Source of the DNA: Mycolicibacterium gilvum
Lineage (GTDB): Bacteria > Actinomycetota > Actinomycetes > Mycobacteriales > Mycobacteriaceae
Assembly (NCBI RefSeq): GCF_900454025.1
Contig: NZ_UGQM01000001.1
Coordinates: forward strand, 4,340,001-4,404,000
Length of the DNA: 64,000 bases
Direction: 5' to 3'
Numbering within the stretch: the first letter of the stretch is position 1; each line of letters starts with the position of its first letter. Of the stretch, positions 9,060-17,005 are shown in pieces. The position numbers and the translations under genes are program-made. The notes beneath the pieces were generated by a model, which was not told the origin of the DNA, ran no database searches, and worked only from the letters and a program-made list of their open reading frames with translations.

Positions 9060-11399
9060 ATGAGCTACGATCCCCCGCTGGCGGGCGTACAGATCCTCGA
9101 CGCCTCCACCGGTCCGATGACCGCGGTCGGGCGCCTGTTCGCCGACCTGGGCGCCGAGGTCACCGTAGTGCGGTTGCAGGGCATCACCGACGACGCGACG
9201 GTGGGCCCGTACGTCGACGACGTAGCGATCGGTACCGCGATCAATCGTCACGGCATGCCCGAGGTCGAGGTCGATCCGTCGAATCCGGAGGGCCGGGCGC
9301 GGTTCACCGAGATGCTCGCGGACGCCGACATCCTCATCGAGAGCACCCGGCCCGGTTCGCAGGCCGAGGCGGTGCTGGCGGTTCGCACGCTGCGCGCCGA
9401 GCACCCCGACCTGGTGATCCTGTCGATCAGCGACTTCGGCCGGGATTCGGAGTTCCGCACGTGGCAGGCGACCGGCCCTGTGCTGCACGCACTTTCGAGT
9501 GAGCTGTCGCGGTCGGGCATCCCCGGTCGCGAACCCCTCGTTCCGCCCGCAGATCTGCCGTACCAGGTCGCCGCCGCGCAGGCCGCCGTGATGACGCTGA
9601 GTGTGTTCCTGGACCGGTTGCGCACCGGCGAGGGCGACCTGATCGACTTCTCCGTCCTCGACGGCGCGATGCAGGCCCTCGATCCGCCGTTCGGATCGGC
9701 GGGCAGCGCGTCGGCCGGTGTGGCGGTCAGCGCCCAGCAGCGCGACTGGAACGCCGAGAAGCAGCGCTACCCGATCATCGCCTGCAAGGACGGGCATGTG
9801 CGCATCTGCATCCTGTCCAAGCGTCAGTGGCACGGGATGTTCGCGTTGATGGGAAGTCCCGAGGAGTTCGCCGATCCGTCCTACGACAAACTCGGCAAGC
9901 GGTTCCACTCGCCACATCTCCTCGAGGCCATCGAGCGCTTCTGCGCCGACAAGACGCGGGCCGACCTAGAGGCCCGGTGCCAGGCACACGGGGTGCCCGC
10001 GGCGGCCGTGCTCACGCTCTCCGAAGCACTCAACGCCGAACACTTCACCACGCGCGGATTCTTCCACGACGCCGAACTGGCGCCCGGTGTGGTGGCGCCG
10101 ATTCCCGCGGGGGTCAGCGAGATCGACGGTCACCGGGCCAGCGCGCAGAACTCGCCGACGACGCGGTCACCACGTCCGGCGGACGCGCCGCTTCTCGCGA
10201 GCCGACCCCGCCGGGGCCAGGGGCTGCCGTTGGAGGGCATCCGTGTCCTGGACCTCGGGGTGATCGTCGTCGGAGCCGACACCGCAAGGCTTTTCGGTGA
10301 CCTCGGCGCCGATGTGGTCAAGATCGAGCACTCCGCGCACATGGACGGGCTGCGGATCGGGCGGCCCACGGCGATGACGCAGCCGTTCGCCGCCGGCCAC
10401 CGCAACAAGCGCTCGATCGGGATCGACCTGCGTGTCGAAGAGGGCCGGGAACTCGCGCACCGTCTGGTCGCGCAGTCCGACGTCGTCCTGACCAACTACA
10501 AGCCCGGCGTCGCCGAGGCGCTCGGGATGGACTACGCGACGTTGCACCGGATCAACCCGGACATCGTCGTGGTCGACAGCTCCGCGTTCGGCCCGACGGG
10601 CCCCTGGGCCAAGCGGCTCGGCTACGGCCCCCTGGTGCGCGCCGCGGTGGGCTTCACCAACCTGTGGACCTACCCGGGCGAGCCGGACACGTTCTGCGAC
10701 ACCGTCACCGTCTACCCCGATCACGTTGCGGCGCGGATCGGGACGCTGTCCGCGCTGGCCCTGCTGCTGCGCCGCGAGCGCACCGGCTCAGGCGGATCGG
10801 CGAGCATCTCCCAGGCGGAGGTCATGCTCAGCCACCTCGCCGCCGACATCGCCGCGGATGCTCTGCAGCGTGGCGGCCACACGAGCACCGCAACCACCCC
10901 GGACGCACCGTGGGGTCTGTATCGCACCGAGGGAGACGACCACTGGGTCGCGATCACGGTGCGCGACGACGCCGACCGCAGCGCCCTGGTCGGTGTGGTG
11001 GGCCATTCCGCGGGGCAGCCGACCGCGCTGGACGACGCGGTCCGCGTCTGGGCGGCTCAACGGTCGCACATGGACGCGATGACCGAGCTGCAGTCCGCCG
11101 GGGTGCCCGCCGGTGCGGTTCTGCACGCCCATGAGATGCCGGGTTGGGGGTACTACGAGCAGCGCCGTACATTCCGGGAGGAACTGCACCCGCACGCGAG
11201 CGAGCCGTTCATGATGGAGAACGTCCAGATCCACTGTGACCATGTGCCGGACCCGCCGCTGGGACAGGCGCCGCTGCTGGGCGAGCAGACCGCCGACATC
11301 GCCGCGGAGCTCCTCGGTCTCGACGCTGCCGACATCGCTTCCCTGCTGGAACGCGGCGTGCTGGAGAACCCCGCGCGGGAGGCGGCCGCCTCGATGTGA
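9060..11399 (+). CDS. Tandem-domain class III (CaiB/BaiF) CoA-transferase
   Basis: 779 aa, about twice the usual length because two CaiB-type domains are fused (about residues 5-345 and 390-770). Domain 1 has LADASTGPMT-type entry and VGRLFADLGAEVTVVR; domain 2 has IRVLDLGVIVVGADTARLFGDLGADVVKIE, NKRSIGIDLR and DVVLTNYKPGVAEALG, all hallmarks of the family. Where formyl-CoA transferase has its catalytic Asp, domain 1 keeps Asp201 (IDFSVLDGAM) and domain 2 has Glu587 (ISQAEVML). Such enzymes move CoA between carboxylic acids. Placed in an operon with two FadE genes, it probably activates the substrate they oxidise. Confidence 0.9.
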   Translation: MSYDPPLAGVQILDASTGPMTAVGRLFADLGAEVTVVRLQGITDDATVGPYVDDVAIGTAINRHGMPEVEVDPSNPEGRARFTEMLADADILIESTRPGSQAEAVLAVRTLRAEHPDLVILSISDFGRDSEFRTWQATGPVLHALSSELSRSGIPGREPLVPPADLPYQVAAAQAAVMTLSVFLDRLRTGEGDLIDFSVLDGAMQALDPPFGSAGSASAGVAVSAQQRDWNAEKQRYPIIACKDGHVRICILSKRQWHGMFALMGSPEEFADPSYDKLGKRFHSPHLLEAIERFCADKTRADLEARCQAHGVPAAAVLTLSEALNAEHFTTRGFFHDAELAPGVVAPIPAGVSEIDGHRASAQNSPTTRSPRPADAPLLASRPRRGQGLPLEGIRVLDLGVIVVGADTARLFGDLGADVVKIEHSAHMDGLRIGRPTAMTQPFAAGHRNKRSIGIDLRVEEGRELAHRLVAQSDVVLTNYKPGVAEALGMDYATLHRINPDIVVVDSSAFGPTGPWAKRLGYGPLVRAAVGFTNLWTYPGEPDTFCDTVTVYPDHVAARIGTLSALALLLRRERTGSGGSASISQAEVMLSHLAADIAADALQRGGHTSTATTPDAPWGLYRTEGDDHWVAITVRDDADRSALVGVVGHSAGQPTALDDAVRVWAAQRSHMDAMTELQSAGVPAGAVLHAHEMPGWGYYEQRRTFREELHPHASEPFMMENVQIHCDHVPDPPLGQAPLLGEQTADIAAELLGLDAADIASLLERGVLENPAREAAASM

Positions 11400-11467
11400 C
11401 CGGGGTCCCGGCACCGATCTCGTAGCATTCGTGGTGGCAGAGGGCAGCACATGCGGATGCGACAGGA

Positions 11468-12400
11468 ATGGACATCGACTTCACCAGGCTCAGGTACTTC
11501 GTCGCTGTCGCAGACGAACTGCACTTCAAGCGCGCCGCCGACAAGCTGCGGATCACTCCTCCTCCGCTGAGCAAGCAGATCAAGCTGCTCGAAAAAGAGC
11601 TCGGCGGCCCGCTTTTCGAACGCGGCTATCACGAGGTGCGGCTCAGCCCGCTCGGTGAGCGTCTGGTGGGGCCGGCGCGCGAGATCCTGCGGCAGGTCGA
11701 GGACTTCAAGGCCGCGGCGACACAGGGGGTGCGGGGGCTCGCCCCCCTGCGGGTCAGCGCGACCGCGTATGCCCCGTCCGACCTGCTCGGCGAACTCGAG
11801 GCGGTGCTCGCAGGCCTACCCGGACCGACCGAGTTCAGCGTGCCCGGCTCGGCCGCCGAGGTGACCGCCAAGCTGATCGCGGGGCAGTCCGAGCTCGGTC
11901 TCATCCATCTGCCCGCGACCGACAAACGACTCCGGCACCGCGTCGTGGCCAGTTACCAGGGCGGGGTCGCCGTCCGCTTCGACGACCCCTTGGCGGCCAA
12001 GGACCTGGTGTCCATCGAGGAGCTGCGCGACCGCGAAGTCGCCATCGACTTCGCACGCCCCAACCCGGTGGTGCTCGCCGGGCTGACCCGACGTCTCAAT
12101 CGCAAAGGCGTGCACCACATCGTGCGCACCACCAACCAGAGAGGCGGCGAGGTCGAGATGGCCACCCAGGTGTTCAACCGACATCTGGTGGCGGTGGTCA
12201 GTTACGCCCCCGAATCGTTCATCGGCAAGATCTTCTCCCCGCCGGAGTTCAAGCTGATCCCCGTGGACGAAAGCACCTGGGCCCCGGCCGAAATCGCGTT
12301 GGCGTGGGTACCCGAACGCGTGCAAGGGCGACTCGCCGAGGTCGAGCTGATGGTCGAGCAGATCGCCGACCGTCTCGGACCCGTACACCGCGGCGCCTGA
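11468..12400 (+). CDS. LysR-family transcriptional regulator
   Basis: 310 aa, ATG start. The N-terminal winged helix-turn-helix is clear: LRYFVAVADELHFKRAADKL, ITPPPLSKQIKLLEKELG and LFERGYHEVRLSPLG. The rest is the periplasmic-binding-protein-like effector domain. It follows the FadE/CoA-transferase operon by 68 bases on the same strand and may control it, although LysR genes more often diverge from their targets. It converges with the glutaminase gene, with only four bases between the two stops. The ligand is unknown. Confidence 0.9.
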   Translation: MDIDFTRLRYFVAVADELHFKRAADKLRITPPPLSKQIKLLEKELGGPLFERGYHEVRLSPLGERLVGPAREILRQVEDFKAAATQGVRGLAPLRVSATAYAPSDLLGELEAVLAGLPGPTEFSVPGSAAEVTAKLIAGQSELGLIHLPATDKRLRHRVVASYQGGVAVRFDDPLAAKDLVSIEELRDREVAIDFARPNPVVLAGLTRRLNRKGVHHIVRTTNQRGGEVEMATQVFNRHLVAVVSYAPESFIGKIFSPPEFKLIPVDESTWAPAEIALAWVPERVQGRLAEVELMVEQIADRLGPVHRGA

Positions 12401-12404
12401 GCGG

Positions 12405-13682
12405 TCACGGGGTCGGGCGCCGCCGCCGGTCCAGGGCGTCGAGCACGTCGTCGACTGTCCGGAACCGGATCTCCGGCGATCCGGCACGCGCCACCACTCC
12501 GTCGGGATCGACGAGGTGCCCCTCCTTGCCGTCGGCCCGCAGTGCGGCCCCCAGCGCCGAGAGCATCTCGCGTGCCGTGTCGTCGATGTCGTCGACCCGG
12601 GAGACGTCCAGGATGGTGACGTCATAGCGGTCGCGTTCGCGTTCGGCGACCCGCAGCACCTCTTCGGCGCCACTGAAGAGCAGGTCACCGTGCGCTTCGT
12701 ACACCCGCACACCGGGACGCGGTTCGTAGACGGCCCGTAGGGTGGCCCGCGCATCGCGACGCACGGTCAGGAAGTGCAGCCCGAGTTGCTCGGAGAGGCT
12801 GCGGCAGGTCAGCACACCCCGGACGCTGTTGCCCTTGTCGTCGAGGCGAGGCGAGTACACGCCGATCCCGAGCTGACCCGGCAGGACCGCGACGATGCCG
12901 CCGCCGACCCCGCTCTTGGCGGGCATGCCCACAGCGCTGACCCAGTCACCGGCGCCGTCGTACATGCCGCAGGTGACCATCACCGACAACGTGCGCCGGA
13001 CCACCGCCGCCGAGGTGACCCGACGACCCGTCACAGGGTTCATACCTCCGCGGGCCAGAGTGGCCCCCATCCGGGCCAGGTCGGTGCACGTGACCCGCAG
13101 CGAGCACTGCCGGTAGTAGACGTCGAGCACCTCGTCGGGATCGTCGTCGAGGGCCCCGAAGCTCTGCAGCATGTACCCGATCGCCCGATTGCGGGCCCCT
13201 GACGCCTTTTCCGACGTGTACACGTCGTGGTCGAGCTCGAGCCGGCGTCCGACGCATGCGGAATAGAAATCGTGGATCAAAGCGAATCGCTCGTCAGGTG
13301 AGCCCGCCGGGATCAGCGACACCGCCGTGATGGCCCCGGCGTTGATCATCGGGTTCTTCGGGTTGTTGGTGACGCGGTCCACGCTGATCTCGTTGAAGGC
13401 CTCGCCGGAGGGTTCGACACCGATCCTGGCGTCGACCGCATCGAGTCCGATGAGGTGGAGGGCCAGCGCGTAGGTGAGCGGCTTGGAGATCGACTGGATG
13501 GTGAATTCCGTTGCCGCCTGCCCGGATTCGTAGATGAAGCCGTCGGAGGTGGACAGCGACAGGCCGAAGCCGTCCGGGTCGACGCCCGCGAGCTCGGGAA
13601 TGTAATCGGCCAGCTCGCCGTCGGCGACCTCTGCGTGTTCGGCCCGGATACGGTCCAGGCGCCGCTGCACCAGTTCGGCCAT
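12405..13682 (-). CDS. glsA: Glutaminase fused to a STAS domain
   Basis: 425 aa. The start is ATG 13682 (MAELVQRRLD); the frame is open upstream but that part is not family-like. The catalytic domain (about residues 1-320) is a serine-dependent glutaminase: QSISKPLTYAL carries the S64-x-x-K67 pair, and NPMINAGAI, CGMYDGAGDW and GMPAKSGVGGGI are family motifs. It hydrolyses glutamine to glutamate and ammonia. The C-terminal 100 residues (YDVTILDVSRVDDIDDTAREML) form a STAS domain like anti-sigma antagonists and sulfate transporters, suggesting nucleotide or protein-partner control. Glutaminase-STAS fusions exist in other actinobacteria. Confidence 0.92.
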   Translation of the reverse strand: MAELVQRRLDRIRAEHAEVADGELADYIPELAGVDPDGFGLSLSTSDGFIYESGQAATEFTIQSISKPLTYALALHLIGLDAVDARIGVEPSGEAFNEISVDRVTNNPKNPMINAGAITAVSLIPAGSPDERFALIHDFYSACVGRRLELDHDVYTSEKASGARNRAIGYMLQSFGALDDDPDEVLDVYYRQCSLRVTCTDLARMGATLARGGMNPVTGRRVTSAAVVRRTLSVMVTCGMYDGAGDWVSAVGMPAKSGVGGGIVAVLPGQLGIGVYSPRLDDKGNSVRGVLTCRSLSEQLGLHFLTVRRDARATLRAVYEPRPGVRVYEAHGDLLFSGAEEVLRVAERERDRYDVTILDVSRVDDIDDTAREMLSALGAALRADGKEGHLVDPDGVVARAGSPEIRFRTVDDVLDALDRRRRPTP

Positions 13683-13731
13683 GGGCTGGAGTGTAGGTGC
13701 CGACAGGGAGACCGCTCTACGTCTTGCCCCC

Positions 13732-14334
13732 CTACGACGGCGGTTCAGGGAGCGGGGCGCTGCCCGCAGGCGGGGCCAGGCGCCACGTGTCGAACGCCAT
13801 CGCCAGCATCGCGTAGGTGCCGACGACGAAGACCAGCTCCATCGCCTGGTGGGTGTCCAGTTCGTCGACCAGGCGATGCCAGCTGTCGGGCTCGGCACGC
13901 CCGTCGCGCAGCAGTTCGTCGGTCACCTCCAGGATCACTCGGTCGACGCCGGAGAACCCCTCGATGTCCCCGGCGAGGCGATTGATGTCGTCCTCGGATA
14001 CACCGCCTTCGAGAGCGACCTTGGCGTGCTCCCCCCAGAAGAACTCGGACCGTCGGGTGACGGCGACACGCAGGATCGCGAGTTCGCGCAGCCTCAACGG
14101 CAATTCGCCGCGCTGCAACAGCCAGCCGTTGAAGGTCAAGAAGCGGCGTGCCATCTTCGGATGCCGCGCGAGGAGTCCGATGATGTCGAACTTCAGCGGA
14201 TCCGCGTCATGCCCCGAACCGGCCCGCGGAACCTTCTCCCCCGGCAGCCCGAGCAACGCGCCGAATGCGGCGTATTCGTCGTCACCCCATTCCTCGGCAG
14301 CCAGTGGCGCCAGGAGCGGTTCGTCGGCTGTCAC
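13732..14334 (-). CDS. Carboxymuconolactone decarboxylase/AhpD-like protein
   Basis: 200 aa, GTG start that overlaps the upstream gene's stop as GTGA. The core RLRELAILRVAVTRRSEFFWGEHAKVALEGGVSEDDI is the all-helical CMD/AhpD fold. The AhpD redox pair CxxC is absent, with W..H in that region, so a peroxidase role is unlikely. A lyase or decarboxylase-type role in ring degradation is more plausible. It is the last gene of the three-gene Rieske operon. Confidence 0.85.
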   Translation of the reverse strand: MTADEPLLAPLAAEEWGDDEYAAFGALLGLPGEKVPRAGSGHDADPLKFDIIGLLARHPKMARRFLTFNGWLLQRGELPLRLRELAILRVAVTRRSEFFWGEHAKVALEGGVSEDDINRLAGDIEGFSGVDRVILEVTDELLRDGRAEPDSWHRLVDELDTHQAMELVFVVGTYAMLAMAFDTWRLAPPAGSAPLPEPPS

Positions 14335-14795
14335 CCGGCCTGCTCGACACCGTCGAAACTGGGCAGCGGCGCGGAGTCCGGCAGCTGCATCTGCAAATAC
14401 ACCGCGATGTAGGTGATCTTCCCGGCCGCATCGAACTCGTAGACCGAGGCACTGTTGACCACGCTGCTGAAATCGCCGATCCGGCTTCGTTCCTCGAGCT
14501 CGAGGAAGACGACGTCGCCTGCCTCGCTGATCCGCTTGAACGAGCAGTCCCAGTCCGAGGACTGCGCCCAGTTGGTCAGGAACTCGGCATACTCGGCCCA
14601 GTTCATCACCTCCTTGAACGGACCGATGCGGACGAAGTCGTCGCCGGCGACGAGCTCGGCCAGAGGCGCCCAGCTGTCTACCGAAAAGCCCGGCTCCTTG
14701 GCACTTTTCACCAGCCCGTGCATGGTGCGGCTGTATTCCAGAACCGCCCTGGCACGGCCCGTGCTCTCGCCGATGACATCGTCGATCGTGGTCAT
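14331..14795 (-). CDS. SnoaL-like (NTF2-fold) protein
   Basis: 154 aa, ATG start overlapping the Rieske oxygenase stop as ATGA. The pattern of an N-terminal helix pair, LVAGDDFVRIGPFKEVMNW, and alternating strands ending in SVYEFDAAGKITYIAVYLQ fits the SnoaL/NTF2 alpha-beta barrel, found both in small hydratases or cyclases and in beta subunits of ring-hydroxylating dioxygenases. Sitting between a Rieske alpha subunit and a CMD protein, it may be a small subunit or a downstream isomerase or hydratase. The exact activity is not readable. Confidence 0.82.
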   Translation of the reverse strand: MTTIDDVIGESTGRARAVLEYSRTMHGLVKSAKEPGFSVDSWAPLAELVAGDDFVRIGPFKEVMNWAEYAEFLTNWAQSSDWDCSFKRISEAGDVVFLELEERSRIGDFSSVVNSASVYEFDAAGKITYIAVYLQMQLPDSAPLPSFDGVEQAG

Positions 14796-16162
14796 GCCTT
14801 CACCTCCGACGCGGCCATGTAGCGGTCCACCACCGAGTGGTAGTGCGCGATCACGACCTCCTCCTTGACCAGCGACATGTGGTCGAGGCGGTCGTTGCGC
14901 AGACCCTTCTGCTGACGCGGCATCTGCTCGTAATCCTGTTGCAGCGCTTCGAAATACTTGTGGCTACCCGGCGTGTCCACCACGATCGACTCGGCCCGCA
15001 CCGCGTCGCGGAACTCCTGCGGCACGTACATGTAGCTGGCCACGTGCCAGATGCAGCGGTTCGGATCACCGCTGGGGTGCGGCCTGGACATGATGACGTG
15101 ACACTCGCCTGCACGCACGGTCATGAAGTAGTTCGGGAAGAGCACCCAGCCCTGGTTGTCGACCATCTGGCTGTCCGTCAGACCGCTGACATCCAGGCCC
15201 ATGCCCGTCAGCACTTCGCGGGTGGCCTGCTGCAGCAGCAGACGGGCGGTCAGGCCGTCCGGGAAGTCCACGGTGCCGTCCTCGTCCTGGTACGGAGCAA
15301 TCAGTTCCTGGAAGCGCGGAATCACCGCGACGGTGCCGGGGAAGGTCTCGGGCAGCGCGAGGATGCCCGCGACCTGATCCTGCACTCCGGCACCCACGAC
15401 CTCGAACGGAGCCATTGCGACACTGTGGCTTTCGAAGAACCGGTACCGCGCGGTCTTCGGGTTGATGTGCAGCACCTGCAGCAACTGCGGGTGGATCCCG
15501 TTGATGTGATAGCCCTCCTCGAAGGCATCCATCACGACTTTCCAGTTGCACTCGATGGCTTCGGTGACATCCATGACCGTGGTGAACTGCTCGATGTTGT
15601 ACGGCTCGAGCAGGCTGACCACCTCCTCGCCGAGGTACTCGCGCAGAGGTGCGGCGTGGGGATCGGGGTTCAGGAAGATGAACCCGGCGAACGTGTCCAC
15701 AGATACCGGCAGCAGTGAGTTCTCGGCTTTGTCGATCGAGCCGGCCAGGTTCTCGCGCAGCAAGCCCTTCAGCGTGCCCTCCAGGTCGTAGGACCAGAGG
15801 TGGTACTGGCAGAGGAATCCGCGCTTGGCGTTTCCGGTGTCGGTGACACACAGCGCGTTTCCGCGGTGCCGGCACGCGTTGACGAAGCCGCGCAGCTGTT
15901 CGTCCTTGCCCCGGACGATGATGAACGACTGGTCGAGGATCTCGTATCTCTTCCAGTCGCCGGGCTTGGGTATGTCCTCGGCTCTGCCTGCGATCTGCCA
16001 GGTGCGTGTCCAGATGGCCCCCCGCTCCCGTGCCGCGTAGTCCGGGCAGGTATAGCGGTCCGTCGGAATCGTCATGTTGAACGTCCCGGGCGCGACGTCG
16101 TCGAGACCCAGGCCGAGACCCGAATCTGCGTCGACCCATTCCCCTGGGCGTGTTGCTGGCAT
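14792..16162 (-). CDS. Rieske non-heme iron oxygenase, alpha subunit
   Basis: 456 aa. Start ATG 16162 is preceded by GAGGAGG; a further upstream frame lacks such a site. The Rieske [2Fe-2S] ligands are Cys97-x-His99 (NACRHRGNA) and Cys118-x2-His121 (LCQYHLWSY). The mononuclear iron site is in the segment CNWKVVMDAFEEGYHINGIHP, with the two histidines of the 2-His-1-carboxylate triad. It hydroxylates or demethylates an aromatic or steroid-like substrate; no ferredoxin or reductase gene is adjacent. It heads an operon with SnoaL-like and CMD genes, divergent from a TetR gene. Confidence 0.93.
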   Translation of the reverse strand: MPATRPGEWVDADSGLGLGLDDVAPGTFNMTIPTDRYTCPDYAARERGAIWTRTWQIAGRAEDIPKPGDWKRYEILDQSFIIVRGKDEQLRGFVNACRHRGNALCVTDTGNAKRGFLCQYHLWSYDLEGTLKGLLRENLAGSIDKAENSLLPVSVDTFAGFIFLNPDPHAAPLREYLGEEVVSLLEPYNIEQFTTVMDVTEAIECNWKVVMDAFEEGYHINGIHPQLLQVLHINPKTARYRFFESHSVAMAPFEVVGAGVQDQVAGILALPETFPGTVAVIPRFQELIAPYQDEDGTVDFPDGLTARLLLQQATREVLTGMGLDVSGLTDSQMVDNQGWVLFPNYFMTVRAGECHVIMSRPHPSGDPNRCIWHVASYMYVPQEFRDAVRAESIVVDTPGSHKYFEALQQDYEQMPRQQKGLRNDRLDHMSLVKEEVVIAHYHSVVDRYMAASEVKA

Positions 16163-16247
16163 CAAGGCAGTCCTCCTCTGTCGGCGGCGATCGCCCGCCA
16201 CTGCGCGACTCCGGATCGACGGCTCCGGATGTGACAGGCTTCACGAT

Positions 16248-16280
16248 ATACACTCATGTATCACTGATACAAGCATGTAT
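16248..16280. promoter_or_regulatory. Two tandem TetR-type palindromes
   Basis: Two 14-base palindromes, ATACActcaTGTAT (16248-16261) and ATACAagcaTGTAT (16267-16280), are spaced 19 bases centre to centre. The inner halves form a third palindrome, TGTATcactgATACA. They lie in the 176-base gap between the divergent Rieske and TetR genes. This is a standard layout for autoregulation with cooperative binding of two TetR dimers, and it most probably controls both transcripts. Confidence 0.78.
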
Positions 16281-16338
16281 TCAGAGGCGGACGGTCGCGG
16301 CGGGGGACGTTCCCCGACCGCGGTGGGAGGATAGGCGT

Positions 16339-16938
16339 GTGGCTGAACGCTGGACCAAGGAACGCCGTACCGAGCACACCCGGCAGATCCTGCTGGATGC
16401 CGCCGAAGAGGTCTTCGCCCGCAAGGGCCTGACGGGCGCCGCACTCGAAGAGATCGCCGACGCTGCAGGATTCACCCGCGGTGCCATCTACTCCCAGTTC
16501 GGAGCCAAGGAGAAACTGTTCCTGGCAGTCGTCGATCGCCAGCGCCAGCGCTTCCTCGACGGCTTCGCGGACGTGATGGACTCCTTCCACCGTCTCAGCG
16601 ATGTCGACATCGACGAGCTCGCGCAGCGGTGGCGCCAGCTGAGCAGTGGAGCCGACCGGGCAGCGCTGGGCTACGAGCTCACCCTCTATCTGCTGCGCAA
16701 TCCCGATGCACGCGCAAGTGTGGCCGCCCAGCGCCGCGAAACCATCCGGGCGCTCGGAGAGTTCATCAGCAAGAACGTCGCGCGCATCGGCGGAACTCTG
16801 ACCATCGAGGCCGAGACGCTCGCCCGAATCGTGTTGGCCGCCAACGACGGCGTCACGTTGGACAGCCACATCGACGGGGAAGACCTGTACCGCCCCTATC
16901 TCCAGCTGGTGATGTCCAGCGTGCAGACTCCGCACTAG
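16339..16938 (+). CDS. TetR-family regulator of the Rieske operon
   Basis: 199 aa from GTG 16339 (VAERWTKERRTEHTRQIL); the frame is open upstream through the operator region, which should be non-coding. The DNA-binding domain is ILLDAAEEVFARKGLTGAALEEIADAAGFTRGAIYSQFGAKEKLF. The C-terminal ligand domain is unremarkable. Because it is divergent from the oxygenase operon with paired palindromes in between, it is very likely the local repressor, released by the oxygenase substrate or its CoA ester. Confidence 0.9.
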   Translation: MAERWTKERRTEHTRQILLDAAEEVFARKGLTGAALEEIADAAGFTRGAIYSQFGAKEKLFLAVVDRQRQRFLDGFADVMDSFHRLSDVDIDELAQRWRQLSSGADRAALGYELTLYLLRNPDARASVAAQRRETIRALGEFISKNVARIGGTLTIEAETLARIVLAANDGVTLDSHIDGEDLYRPYLQLVMSSVQTPH

Positions 16939-17005
16939 GCACCGCGCAGACGACGATGTCGTTTTTCCGCTAGTTCTGGCGGAGCCGGCGTGTCATCGTC
17001 GAGGT

